A stretch of DNA of 64,000 bases, taken from assembly GCA_030949385.1 (NCBI GenBank), contig JAUZSP010000003.1:1-64000 (forward strand). The letters are read 5' to 3'. The notes below the pieces were generated by a model. The model saw only the letters and a program-made list of their open reading frames with translations. It did no database searches and was not told where the DNA came from. Positions 25,592 through 36,313 of the stretch are shown here, one piece after another. Each line of letters begins with the position of its first letter. Position 1 is the first letter of the stretch. Both the position numbers and the translations under genes were made by a program. The DNA comes from Gammaproteobacteria bacterium. Lineage in GTDB: Bacteria; Pseudomonadota; Gammaproteobacteria; JAUZRS01.

Positions 25592-27682
25592 TCAACGAGG
25601 AATAGTGCAGTCCAAAGCAGCACCATAAGGGCTGATAATTCCTGGTGGCTCAACACCGATGGTGTTGTAGTCAAGCACCAAACCAGGCAGAGTAAAATCA
25701 ACGCTCTCGACACTTTCACTGCCTGCCACCAGCGCCCGTGCTTTGAGGCGTACCGTCACCCAACGTGCGTGGGACTTGGGATACACCACAGAGAAATAAC
25801 CAAAACCATTGGCATCGGTCAATAATGCACCTGCATTCACCGTCGGTAACATAGCTGGGTCCTGAGCGATGGTAGCCGAATTAGACGGCTCTAAGGCACC
25901 ACTGCAATTGCGATCCTCACCCGAGCGATAATCTTCCAAGATCAAATCCAACAGACCATCCCCATCCAGATCCTCACCGGCATCCAAAATACCGTTGTTA
26001 TTCAAATCCTCGGGGAAATCCAAGATACCATTACCATTCAAATCTTCATTTGGATCTAATTGAGCATTGCAGTTACTGGCCAGATCATTATCCAACACAC
26101 CGTTCTGGTTCAAATCTTCGGATAAACACTCCACACTGCGAACAATCACCCAACTGTCCGGCTTACCATCCGAGAGGGTGTCCACCCCCTCGTGCCGCCC
26201 CTTAAAATAAGCCAAGGGCTGCACACTCAGCTCCACCCGCACGCCACTGACGGGCGCACCTTGAGCGTTGCTCACTTGCACCACGTAGGATTTCTGGTTC
26301 TGCACCACATTGACTTGGGACGCTTCCTTACCGGTACCGAGTACCATGCGCAGTGCTTTTTGGCCGACGGTTAAATTCACCGTACTGCTGATTTGAACAC
26401 CGACGTTATTGGCCACCGTAGCGGAGAGGATGGTGCTATTGTGACCACCAACACCGGCGGTGTAGACCGTACCCGCCATACCTGAGCTGTTGCTGAGAGC
26501 CGAACCGACGGACAAACTGCCTCCAGAAACATCGGATAAAATGGCAAACACCACAGTCTGGTTTTTAACCAAATTGCCCTGCGCATCGCGCACGATGGCA
26601 CTGATGTTACTGGTCTCACCACCACCCAAGGTGGTTGGCGACGCTTGCAAAGTCAATGAGGCCGGGTTGGTAGCCACAAATTCAATCGTACGTTGAGCAA
26701 TGGAGCCGTTGGCCGCTTTGGCGGTCATCACCGCAGCACCCGCATTGCTAGAGTGGATCACATTGTCCACCAGCCCAAAACTATTCGTCGTCGCAGTCTG
26801 AGTGGCGAGACCGTTTAAAAACAGCCCCCTCGTGGTATTCAACTGCACCGTCTGCCCCACCACTGGCTGGCCATTTTGCAACCACTGCACCGAGACCAAT
26901 TTTCCAACGTTACCAATGGAAATCTCAGCCGCATTCAGTGGGGTTTGAAAATGAAAGCGATCCGGTCTGACGGTTAAATTAAAACTCGCCGTGACCGTGC
27001 CTGCCAAAGCAGAGGCGGTAATCACATCATCCAAACCCACACTGTCGATGACTGTGGCCTGCGTCTGACCGCTGCTGTTGGTCAGAGGCGGCTGAACAAC
27101 CACGTTGCCACGTGCCGAACTGACCACCACCGCTGCCCCAACAATGGGATCACCGTTGCCATCCAAGAGGCTAAAAGAGAGATCCGCGCTGGATTCAACG
27201 GTCACCGCACTCGGTCCGTCCACGCTCACGCTGCTGCCCACCACCTCAATCGTAATCGAGTCACTGGCACCAGCCACAACCGCTGTGACCGTAATGCTGC
27301 GATTGCTCACATCCGCCCCTGGCAACAACTCCGCCACCGCCATGCCCAGACCGTCAGTCACTCCCTGAGTGACAGCAAGATCCCCTGAAGTGGCACTGAA
27401 GGTTACCGTCTCTCCCTGCACTAACTGATTACCCACATCTTTAATGCGCACGCTCAAGATCACCTTGCCCGCATTGCCAGAAGAGAGCTGACGGCTGTCC
27501 GCTTGCAGGGTAACGCTCAAAACAGCGCCTGGGGTGGTAATCGTCGGTGTACCAGAACCGGGCTCAGTAACCGTCGAACCAGCACCATTGTTTAGCGTCG
27601 AAGTTGACTCTTCACGAGTCCCACAGGCAACCAATAGGCTCAAGAGAAGAGCAAGAGAAAGAAGACGCGGCAGGAGTTTCAT
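25592..27682 (-). CDS. Lipoprotein with bacterial Ig-like (Big_1) domains and Ca-binding loops
   Basis: The 696-residue product has a lipoprotein signal peptide with LVAC and lipidated Cys20. From residue 45 to about 450 there are several Ig-like repeats of the invasin/intimin Big_1 kind, each with a GxxVTFSATSG-like strand and a TDGLGMAVAEL-like strand. The C-terminal part (about 520-590) has repeated acidic loops such as DLNGNGILD, DLNNNGILDAGED and DLDGDGLLD, typical of calcium-binding EF-hand-like or thrombospondin-3-type repeats. It is probably surface-exposed and adhesive or structural. It may be transcribed with the barrel protein and Fur-like gene upstream. Confidence 0.82.
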   Translation of the reverse strand: MKLLPRLLSLALLLSLLVACGTREESTSTLNNGAGSTVTEPGSGTPTITTPGAVLSVTLQADSRQLSSGNAGKVILSVRIKDVGNQLVQGETVTFSATSGDLAVTQGVTDGLGMAVAELLPGADVSNRSITVTAVVAGASDSITIEVVGSSVSVDGPSAVTVESSADLSFSLLDGNGDPIVGAAVVVSSARGNVVVQPPLTNSSGQTQATVIDSVGLDDVITASALAGTVTASFNLTVRPDRFHFQTPLNAAEISIGNVGKLVSVQWLQNGQPVVGQTVQLNTTRGLFLNGLATQTATTNSFGLVDNVIHSSNAGAAVMTAKAANGSIAQRTIEFVATNPASLTLQASPTTLGGGETSNISAIVRDAQGNLVKNQTVVFAILSDVSGGSLSVGSALSNSSGMAGTVYTAGVGGHNSTILSATVANNVGVQISSTVNLTVGQKALRMVLGTGKEASQVNVVQNQKSYVVQVSNAQGAPVSGVRVELSVQPLAYFKGRHEGVDTLSDGKPDSWVIVRSVECLSEDLNQNGVLDNDLASNCNAQLDPNEDLNGNGILDFPEDLNNNGILDAGEDLDGDGLLDLILEDYRSGEDRNCSGALEPSNSATIAQDPAMLPTVNAGALLTDANGFGYFSVVYPKSHARWVTVRLKARALVAGSESVESVDFTLPGLVLDYNTIGVEPPGIISPYGAALDCTIPR

Positions 27683-27797
27683 GGCGCAAGCCTTTTTGTA
27701 TTCGTAATCAGAGATCGCATAAATCTGAACAGACTACCGTAGTGCCACAACAATGTGGCGAGTAAAAGCATGACGGGTACGATCAAACCGACAAGCG

Positions 27798-28370
27798 CTA
27801 ACGCAGACGCGGCCAACCAAAATGAGTTACGAAACCAACGCCTATTGAATCGTAACGATCTTCAACCGTATTCTGCAAATACCGGCTGATTTCTAAGGTC
27901 AACGCCGTATCACGGTTGCCAAACAGCTCAATGCCCACCCCGTAAGCAGGAGAGGTTTCATTGCCTTTCTTTATCGCCGTGGTGGTTGCCACATCCGATT
28001 CAAAATAACTGCCACCGGCCAACAGGTACAAATTAACCCGATCATAAGGCAGATCAAGACGTAAAAAGAGCGAGGCATAACGGCTGTTAGGTGACTTCAA
28101 TAACACCCCCGTATTATCAGAACCCCAACCCACATGACCTTCAACGGCAAGATAATCAGCAAAATGATAACCCAAACGCAGGTTCAAGTTAGACATCGCC
28201 ACCGTCCCCAAGGTCGTGCCCGCCAACTCACTGCTGCCGACATTAAAACCAATGTAGGACGGAGAACGCGGCACTTCGGCGACCCAGCCCGCCTCAGAGA
28301 ACGCTGAAACCGCCAACAACAGAGGTAAAATAGAACCCGCTACTCTCCGTGATATTACCTTGCAGACCAT
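27798..28370 (-). CDS. Small outer-membrane beta-barrel protein
   Basis: The 190-residue product starts with a signal peptide (residues 1-27, ending FSEA). The rest alternates polar and hydrophobic residues, as in eight-stranded barrels: YIGFNVGSSELAG, NLNLRLGYHFADYLAVEGHVGWG, YASLFLRLDLPYDRVNLYLLAGGSYF, and DSIGVGFVTHFGWPRLR at the end. This is the OmpA/OprF N-terminal or 'porin family' fold without a peptidoglycan-binding domain. It is 24 nt behind the Fur-family gene on the same strand and probably co-regulated. Confidence 0.72.
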   Translation of the reverse strand: MVCKVISRRVAGSILPLLLAVSAFSEAGWVAEVPRSPSYIGFNVGSSELAGTTLGTVAMSNLNLRLGYHFADYLAVEGHVGWGSDNTGVLLKSPNSRYASLFLRLDLPYDRVNLYLLAGGSYFESDVATTTAIKKGNETSPAYGVGIELFGNRDTALTLEISRYLQNTVEDRYDSIGVGFVTHFGWPRLR

Positions 28371-28394
28371 ACTCAGACTCTCCTCAAACAGACG

Positions 28395-28823
28395 TTATAA
28401 ATCGACGTTACGCACCTTAATCAACAACTCCACCCCTTGCAGAACCACACCCGACAAGGTTGGCAAACCCTTGATGTCAATGCCAGCAGCATCAATATCA
28501 AGCAATTCGCCGGAATCGAGATTAAACAGATGATGATGTGGCTTGGGATTGCTGTCATAAAAGGTGCGCCCCGAATCCACCAGCACTTCACGCAGCAAAC
28601 CCTTACGCACAAACAAACCCAAGGTATTGTAAACCGTCGCTTTGGAAACCGGACACCCCGCTTCATTCACACCCAGACGCACCGCCTCTGCCACCAAATG
28701 CTGAGAGCGCTGAAACATAAACTCGGCAATCGCCACTCGCTGCTGAGTCGGCAAAATCTGCCGAGCCTGCAACAGGTGATGCACGTCGTCTCTGCTCAAG
28801 GGATAGTTGTAATCTGTTTCCAT
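28395..28823 (-). CDS. Fur-family transcriptional regulator
   Basis: The 142-residue product has the winged-helix of Fur proteins (QRVAIAEFMFQRSQHLVAEAV and SKATVYNTLGLFVRKGLL, residues about 28-80). The His cluster PKPHHHLF (near 93-100) corresponds to the metal-sensing site at the start of the dimerisation domain. No CxxC pairs follow, so the structural zinc site of Fur, PerR and Zur is absent. This is as seen in Irr-like and some other short members. It likely senses metal, heme or peroxide and may control its neighbours. The gene is divergent from the transposase-like gene. Confidence 0.85.
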   Translation of the reverse strand: METDYNYPLSRDDVHHLLQARQILPTQQRVAIAEFMFQRSQHLVAEAVRLGVNEAGCPVSKATVYNTLGLFVRKGLLREVLVDSGRTFYDSNPKPHHHLFNLDSGELLDIDAAGIDIKGLPTLSGVVLQGVELLIKVRNVDL

Positions 28824-28923
28824 AAGATCTGAGAGTATAAACCTAGCGCAGCAAAATTGATAAAAACGTTAAATCACCGACCATCTCCTGCAATCCAAGA
28901 AAAAACTGCTAATCTCAATAGGT

Positions 28924-29772
28924 ATGGCCAGACCTTTACGACTCGAAATTACCGGTGGACTCTACCACATCAGCTCTTACGGAAAGGCTGGAGATGCCGT
29001 CTTCAAAGACGATCATGACCGGCAACAGTTCCTGCACATCTTAGGCGATGTCTGTCAGCGCATGGGCTGGAAGTGCCACGCTTACAGCCTGCTGAATCAG
29101 GGCTATCAACTGCTGATCGAAACCCCAAAAGCCAATCTCTGCAAAGGCATGCGCCAGCTCAATGGCGTCTTCACCCAAAATTTTAATCAGCGCCGCCAGC
29201 AGAGCGGCGCTCTTTTTCAAGGACGCTACAAAGCGATTATCGCCGAAAAAAAATCGTATCTGTTGCGTCTAAACCACCACATTGTGCGCGCCCCGCAGCA
29301 AGCCGGTCTGTGCCGTTCCGCGCTGCAATGGCGCTGGAGCAGCTACCAAGCAACCTTTGGTGCTGTTGCCGCCCCCGCTTGGCTGGACGTTGTAAGCTGC
29401 CTGCACTCCTTTGGCAAACAGAACAAAAAAGCGCGTGATGCCTACCGACACTACATTCGCAGCCCACAAGACAGCGATGCCCTCTGGACTGAAGTGCAAC
29501 AACAGATCTACCTTGGCAGCCCCACGTTTATCAAACGACTACAGAAAAAAATGGCGCAGCACCAAACAACGCCGCAGCACTCCTCCATGAGGCCAATCAC
29601 ATCACAAGATCAAAACGGTCTTGCCCACTACCAAAAACGCTACAAAAACCGCAACCAAGCCATTGCTGCCGCCTATCTGTCAGGCAAATACACGCTGCAA
29701 AGCATCGGCCATTTTTTTGATCTGCACTACACCACCGTCAGCCGCATCGTCAAACAGCACGAACAAACCTGA
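28924..29772 (+). CDS. REP-associated transposase-like protein, catalytically degenerate
   Basis: The 282-residue frame is intact and clearly related to REP-associated (IS200-like, Y1) transposases: MARPLRLEITGGLYHISSYG at the start, DRQQFLHILGDVCQRMGW, LIETPKANLCKGMRQLNG, GALFQGRYKAIIAEK and a C-terminal HTH (YTLQSIGHFFDLHYTTVSRIV). The HUH position, usually NHYHLLIE, reads NQGYQLLIE, so both metal-binding His are lost. The helix that normally carries the catalytic Tyr (RYIHLNP type) reads HHIVRAP, so the Tyr is lost too. DNA binding may remain. No insertion-sequence ends are visible around it. Confidence 0.8.
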   Translation: MARPLRLEITGGLYHISSYGKAGDAVFKDDHDRQQFLHILGDVCQRMGWKCHAYSLLNQGYQLLIETPKANLCKGMRQLNGVFTQNFNQRRQQSGALFQGRYKAIIAEKKSYLLRLNHHIVRAPQQAGLCRSALQWRWSSYQATFGAVAAPAWLDVVSCLHSFGKQNKKARDAYRHYIRSPQDSDALWTEVQQQIYLGSPTFIKRLQKKMAQHQTTPQHSSMRPITSQDQNGLAHYQKRYKNRNQAIAAAYLSGKYTLQSIGHFFDLHYTTVSRIVKQHEQT

Positions 29773-29783
29773 CCAGACACAAC

Positions 29784-31610
29784 TCACTCCAGTGTGGCAG
29801 TTAACTCGTCAATGGAACGCGCACAACGAATCTTCATATCAAACTCCACATCGGCAGGAAACTCCTGAGAAATGACAAAGATCTGTGACAGTTCGCGGCT
29901 GATGTTCGGCAGCACCTTCAATGAACTGCGCATTCTCTGCTCATCAAAAAAGGCAAAGGGTTCATCCAAAAAGAGAAATTGACCACCCTCAATGGCGGTA
30001 TTGGCCAGCTCTTGTGAGAGTGCCAACCGTAAGGCCAACATAATTTGCCGTTGAGTGCCGCTGGAGACCTCATCCAAGACCATAAAATCGCGCTTTTCAT
30101 TAGAGAACACACGCACATTTAGATCTGCATCCACCTCTAAATGTTGATAACGACCATCGGTTAAAGAAGGCAAACTCTCCCCAGCCATCGAACGCACATC
30201 CCGATTAAAACGCACCGCAATGTGACGACACGAGCCTTCCAATAAGGCCAACGCCGTTTCACGTACCTGAATGCGCATCTCAACTTCCGCCTGTTTCTCC
30301 TCGAAAGCCTGTCGCATACCTTGCAACTCCAGCTCGCGCCGACAACGCCCCTTCTCAACCTCAATAGAGGACGCCAACTCCGAGCCTTGCTGCTGATTGC
30401 ACTCCATCGACTCATCGGATGCCACCAACAACGCCGCACTGCACTCCTGCACCACCGACAAACTGTTTTCCGCTTCTGCCAACGCCTGCGTTACACGCGC
30501 CCTCTCCGCCGCCTTCTCATCGTCTTCACCTTGCAACTCATGCAGGGCTTGGAAGCTCTGCTGAAATTTTTCCACCCCCTGCTCCTGCTCTTGCATCAAA
30601 GCGCGCAGATTTCGTTTTGCCACACCGCTGCGGCTCAGGAAAAAAAAGCCGCTCAACAGCAGCAGCAACCCCGCCGTCAAACCCCAACCCACCCACGACG
30701 CTTGCCAACCATCAACATTTTCCAGCAACCACAGCGACACTTGCTGTGCAGGCCTGCTCTCTGCCTGCTCGGTCAACAAAAACCAACCACCCAGAAAAAC
30801 CGACATCAAGATAAAACTCAGCGCGACAAACCAGCGTGAACGACTCCGTTGTCCACGACACACCTGCTTACGCACGCTCAACTCGGGAATCATAAAGGCA
30901 TAACCTTTGACATCCTCTTGCAACCGTTCTGCCGCACGCCGCTGCTCCTTCAGTGCGCCGCTCAGCTCATGTTGCTGCTGTTGCAAACGCGCCAACAGAC
31001 CCTCCTCCAACGCCAGCTCCGCCAGCTGTTGGCTCAGCTCATCACAACGTCCCGTGGCCGTATCCAGACTCTCCTGCTCCGTGGGCAGAGCCACTTCAAT
31101 GCTCTGCGCCACCTCTTCCAAAGCAGCAATACCCGCCATGGTTTTCACCGCATGGCTGTGAGGGTGTGGCGTGGTGATTTCGCGCTGCGCCAAATAAAAG
31201 GACTCGATAAACTCCTCGTACCGAAAACCAATCAAATTACCCAACAACGCCTCACAAGCGGAAATGCCTCGCGCCAAGGGCACATCCTCATGCCCCTCTT
31301 CATTGACCTTCACCCCCTGATTATTGTCGTCGTCCAGATAGCGGGTCACTTGATAACGTTTACTGTCACCGACACTGAAGGTCACCGTCACCTGACAGCG
31401 GGACTCACCCCAACGCAGTGCTTTGGAAATGTTCTCTGGCGAAAGAGAAAAGGTACGCCCAAACAGAGCAAAACAGATCACCTCACCGGTGGTGCTTTTA
31501 CCCGCCTCATTTTGCCCACTGATGGAGATCAGACCCTTTTCGGGTAGGTCTTCCAGCACCAATTTTTTATATTTGAGTAAATTCTCTGCATAAACCGCAT
31601 GAATGATCAT
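29784..31610 (-). CDS. Rad50/YhaN-like ATPase with central membrane segments
   Basis: The 608-residue product has the split ABC ATPase of the SMC/Rad50 group. Walker A is GQNEAGKST (residues about 33-41). After a coiled coil, the C-terminal half carries the signature-like SSGTQRQIMLALRLALSQ and Walker B FLFLDEPFAFFD (near 560). Two hydrophobic segments interrupt the middle (WFVALSFILMSVFLGGWFLL near 258 and WVGWGLTAGLLLLLSGFFFL near 300), a feature of YhaN-type members. The usual SbcD/YhaO nuclease partner is not adjacent. A small gene overlaps its start. Role in DNA-end handling at the membrane is inferred. Confidence 0.78.
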   Translation of the reverse strand: MIIHAVYAENLLKYKKLVLEDLPEKGLISISGQNEAGKSTTGEVICFALFGRTFSLSPENISKALRWGESRCQVTVTFSVGDSKRYQVTRYLDDDNNQGVKVNEEGHEDVPLARGISACEALLGNLIGFRYEEFIESFYLAQREITTPHPHSHAVKTMAGIAALEEVAQSIEVALPTEQESLDTATGRCDELSQQLAELALEEGLLARLQQQQHELSGALKEQRRAAERLQEDVKGYAFMIPELSVRKQVCRGQRSRSRWFVALSFILMSVFLGGWFLLTEQAESRPAQQVSLWLLENVDGWQASWVGWGLTAGLLLLLSGFFFLSRSGVAKRNLRALMQEQEQGVEKFQQSFQALHELQGEDDEKAAERARVTQALAEAENSLSVVQECSAALLVASDESMECNQQQGSELASSIEVEKGRCRRELELQGMRQAFEEKQAEVEMRIQVRETALALLEGSCRHIAVRFNRDVRSMAGESLPSLTDGRYQHLEVDADLNVRVFSNEKRDFMVLDEVSSGTQRQIMLALRLALSQELANTAIEGGQFLFLDEPFAFFDEQRMRSSLKVLPNISRELSQIFVISQEFPADVEFDMKIRCARSIDELTATLE

Positions 31611-31789
31611 TTAAGCGCCTCCACACCCAGTTTACGCAGCACCAGCTCCACTGCCTGTCGATAGACCTCTTCATCAAAATCCGTCTCTGCATTGCGACGA
31701 TATTCCAGCTCTGCCTGACAATATTCAGCAAACACCTTCGCCGACCCCTTCATCTTGGAACCATCCCATGTTTTATCATTTGATGACAT
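31607..31789 (-). CDS. Small acidic protein coupled to the YhaN-like ATPase
   Basis: From the ATG at 31789 the product has 60 residues; a TTG at 31816 would add nine more. It is helical and rich in Glu (FAEYCQAELEYRRNAETDFDEEVYRQAVELVLRKL, in part), with no recognised domain. The stop overlaps the ATPase start by 4 nt, so the two are translationally coupled and probably act together. It occupies the position that a nuclease subunit takes in sbcDC-type operons but is far too small to be one. Confidence 0.55.
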   Translation of the reverse strand: MSSNDKTWDGSKMKGSAKVFAEYCQAELEYRRNAETDFDEEVYRQAVELVLRKLGVEALK

Positions 31790-31875
31790 GCTTTCCACCC
31801 ATCCACCGTTGTCCAAAAAAAGATCATTTATCGCTCACACCATGCGCCATTCTAGGCTAAAAACACCTAAAAAAA

Positions 31876-33854
<1,979 letters not shown>

Positions 33855-33887
33855 GCCAAACCAAGCAGCAATCCGTAGCAATGTAAT

Positions 33888-33920
33888 GGCGCAATGCCGT
33901 ACCGTTATTGCGCCCTACAC
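33888..33920 (-). repeat. REP-like palindromic repeat, copy 2
   Basis: GGCGCAATGCC, a short spacer and GTTATTGCGCCCTAC form the reverse orientation of the repeat at 14044-14081. It is the left half of an inverted pair with 33934-33968 in the aroE-amidotransferase gap. Confidence 0.7.
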
Positions 33921-33933
33921 AAAGTTCACCCAC

Positions 33934-33968
33934 CCGTAGGGTGCAATAACCAACGGGCATTGCACCTG
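33934..33968 (+). repeat. REP-like palindromic repeat, copy 3
   Basis: CGTAGGGTGCAATAACCAACGGGCATTGCACC is a variant of the same repeat in forward orientation. Compensating changes (GGTGCAAT with ATTGCACC) keep the stem, which suggests that the fold is under selection. Confidence 0.7.
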
Positions 33969-34002
33969 AATATTTCCAGACAGAACTCTCCAAAACTTAC
34001 CG

Positions 34003-34008
34003 TATAAT
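34003..34008 (+). promoter_or_regulatory. Candidate -10 box of the amidotransferase gene
   Basis: TATAAT lies 30 nt upstream of the ATG at 34038, followed by an AAGGAAAG ribosome-binding site. No good -35 hexamer stands 17 nt upstream, so an activator or a weak promoter is likely. Confidence 0.35.
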
Positions 34009-34037
34009 ACCCACCAACCTAAACGAAGGAAAGTTCT

Positions 34038-35819
34038 ATGTGCGGCATTTGTGGTGAGTTTCGCTTTGATGGCTCCAGCCCCGATCTGGCCATCACCCAG
34101 CGGATGATGCAACGTCTGGAAAAACGCGGCCCCGATCACGGCGGCAGTTTCAGCGATGGCCCTGTCGCGCTCGGGCATCGGCGGCTCTCCATCATCGACC
34201 TCAGCGTCAACGCGCATCAACCGATGATCGACCGCCAACACGCACTGGCGCTGGTCTTCAATGGCACGATCTACAACTTCCCGCAACTGCGCGCCGAATT
34301 GCAGCAAAAAGGCCATCACTTCAACAGCAGCGGCGACAGCGAAGTGATTCTCAAAGCCTACGCCGAATGGGGTGAACACTGCGTCGAACGTTTCAGCGGC
34401 ATGTTCGCCTTCGCCCTCTGGGACATGAACGCCAAAAGCCTCTTTCTGGCGCGGGATCGGTTTGGCATCAAACCGCTCTACTACAGCTTGGATAATAAAC
34501 GCCTGCGGTTCGCCTCCTCCGTACAAGCCCTGCTGGAAGGCGGTGACATCGACACCGAAATCAACCCCATCGGCCTGCACAATCAGTTCACCTTGCACGG
34601 CGTGATCCCTGCCCCCAACACCCTGCTCAATGGAGTGCAGAAATTCAAACCCGCCCATCAGATGCGGGTCAAACTCGACGGTCGCAGCGCAGAGAAACGC
34701 TACTGGCAACTTGATCTTCACCCCACCGACAGCCCAAAAAGCGAAGGAGAATGGATCGAAGCGATTCACGCCAGCCTGCGCAGCGCAGTGAAAAAACGCC
34801 TCGACATCGCCGATGTGCCCGTCGGTGTGCTGCTCTCTGGGGGTCTCGACTCCAGCCTGTTGGTGGGGCTGCTGGCGGAAGCGGGGGTCAGTGACCTAAA
34901 AACCTTCACCGTCGGCTTTGATGATCAGCCGGAAGAGAAAGGCAATGAGTTTGAATTTTCCGATCCGGTGGCAGAAAAATTCGGCACCGAACACCACAAA
35001 TTCCATGTGCCCAATAAACAGCTGATCGAACGACTGCCGGAAGCGGTGGATGCCATGAACGAACCGATGTTCGGCCAAGATGCCATCGCCTTCTACCTGC
35101 TTTCGGAACAGGTCTCCAAAAAGGTCAAAGTGGTGCAAAGTGGTCAAGGTGCCGATGAGGTCTTCGCCGGTTATTTTTGGTACCCCGAAATGGCCAAGGC
35201 CAGCGGCAGCGATTTAGAGCGTTTTGCCCCACATTATTTTGACCGCGACCATGCCGAATGGCTGACAAGCGTACAGAAAAAATACCACTGTGACGATGCC
35301 ACCTCGCCGCTGATCGCCAAGCTGCTGGCCGATCTTCCTGGGGATGACTACCTCAACCGCGTCTTAGCAATGGACACCAGCACCCTGATTGTCGATGATC
35401 CGGTCAAGCGGGTGGACAACATGACCATGGCCTGGGGTCTGGAAGCGCGAGTGCCGTTTCTGGATCACGAATTGGTGCAGTTGGCCACCCAGATGCCCAG
35501 CGCAATGAAATTGCAGAGCGGTGGCAAACATGTGCTGAAAAAAATCGCCCGAGGCCTGCTGCCCGATTCCGTTATCGACCGTCGTAAAGGTTACTTCCCC
35601 GTTCCGGCACTGAAATACGTGCGTGGTGAAGTTTACGATTTTGTCCGCGACATTCTCACCTCCACACGCTGCCAGCAGCGGGCGCTGTTTGAACCCAAAT
35701 ACATTGCCAAACTGCTGGCCAACCCCGAGCGTTACCTTACCCGTCTGCAAGGCAGCAAACTCTGGCATATGGCACTGCTGGAGCTGTGGTTGCAACGTAA
35801 TGTAGATCGAGTGGCTTGA
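34038..35819 (+). CDS. Asparagine-synthetase-family amidotransferase (NAGGN amidotransferase-like)
   Basis: The 593-residue protein has an N-terminal glutaminase (MCGICGE, nucleophile Cys2, with RGPDHGG and FNGTIYN) and a C-terminal synthetase domain with the PP-loop LLSGGLDSSL (near 270) and the GQGADEVFAGYFWYP motif. The short first lines (MCGICGEFRFDGSSPD) and the GYFWYP form resemble N-acetylglutaminylglutamine amidotransferases, which make an osmoprotectant dipeptide, more than AsnB. In that pathway a GNAT-ligase gene is normally adjacent, and none is seen here. A general asparagine synthetase is the alternative. Confidence 0.75.
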   Translation: MCGICGEFRFDGSSPDLAITQRMMQRLEKRGPDHGGSFSDGPVALGHRRLSIIDLSVNAHQPMIDRQHALALVFNGTIYNFPQLRAELQQKGHHFNSSGDSEVILKAYAEWGEHCVERFSGMFAFALWDMNAKSLFLARDRFGIKPLYYSLDNKRLRFASSVQALLEGGDIDTEINPIGLHNQFTLHGVIPAPNTLLNGVQKFKPAHQMRVKLDGRSAEKRYWQLDLHPTDSPKSEGEWIEAIHASLRSAVKKRLDIADVPVGVLLSGGLDSSLLVGLLAEAGVSDLKTFTVGFDDQPEEKGNEFEFSDPVAEKFGTEHHKFHVPNKQLIERLPEAVDAMNEPMFGQDAIAFYLLSEQVSKKVKVVQSGQGADEVFAGYFWYPEMAKASGSDLERFAPHYFDRDHAEWLTSVQKKYHCDDATSPLIAKLLADLPGDDYLNRVLAMDTSTLIVDDPVKRVDNMTMAWGLEARVPFLDHELVQLATQMPSAMKLQSGGKHVLKKIARGLLPDSVIDRRKGYFPVPALKYVRGEVYDFVRDILTSTRCQQRALFEPKYIAKLLANPERYLTRLQGSKLWHMALLELWLQRNVDRVA

Positions 35820-35908
35820 TTTTTTCAATAGCACCCCTATATTGTCACCTAACTGGCTCACTTCTAAAGTAAGCTCTCTCTCCCAGCCCATTTGATAAGG
35901 TAAACATT

Positions 35909-36241
35909 ATGGACGTATTAGATCGCATCCGCGAACAAGTCGAAAGCAACCCCGTACTGATCTACATGAAAGGCACCCCACAAATGCCCATGTGTGGTTT
36001 CTCCAGCCGTGCTGCTGAAGCGCTGAAAAACTGTGGTGTGGAGTTTGGTTATGTAAACCTTCTCGCCGATCCAGAGATTTTCCAGAACCTGCCTCGTTAC
36101 GCTGATTGGCCTACATTCCCTCAGGTCTACATCAAAGGCGAACTGATCGGCGGCTGCGACATCACCTTAGAGATGTTTGAATCCGGTGATCTGAAAACAA
36201 TGGCTCAAGAAGCCGTGGATGCTGCTAAAGCCAAATCGTAA
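35909..36241 (+). CDS. grxD: Monothiol glutaredoxin, Grx4 type
   Basis: The 110-residue product has the CGFS active site (MPMCGFSSRA, residues about 27-36) of monothiol glutaredoxins, plus the glutathione-binding WPTFPQVYIKGELIGGCD. These proteins carry [2Fe-2S] clusters with BolA and deliver them to target proteins. The length is that of Escherichia coli GrxD. It is a single gene with its own ribosome-binding site, followed by hairpins. Confidence 0.96.
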   Translation: MDVLDRIREQVESNPVLIYMKGTPQMPMCGFSSRAAEALKNCGVEFGYVNLLADPEIFQNLPRYADWPTFPQVYIKGELIGGCDITLEMFESGDLKTMAQEAVDAAKAKS

Positions 36242-36247
36242 GATTGG

Positions 36248-36313
36248 CGCGCTATTTTATAGCGACACAGCGAACGATAAAACCGTAGAGACAAGGCATA
36301 CCTTGTCTCTACT
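36248..36313. repeat. Two hairpins behind grxD
   Basis: CGCTAT-TTT-ATAGCG at 36248-36262 directly follows the grxD stop. A larger dispersed-type hairpin, AGAGACAAGG with CCTTGTCTCT, stands at about 36287-36310. The second one reaches the stop codon of the convergent kinase gene. They may end transcription from both sides, though neither has a long T run. Confidence 0.5.

Noticed and set aside
28538-29502. Antisense and shifted frames over the fur and transposase-like genes
   Set aside because: They are shadows of real genes and show no domains or translation signals.
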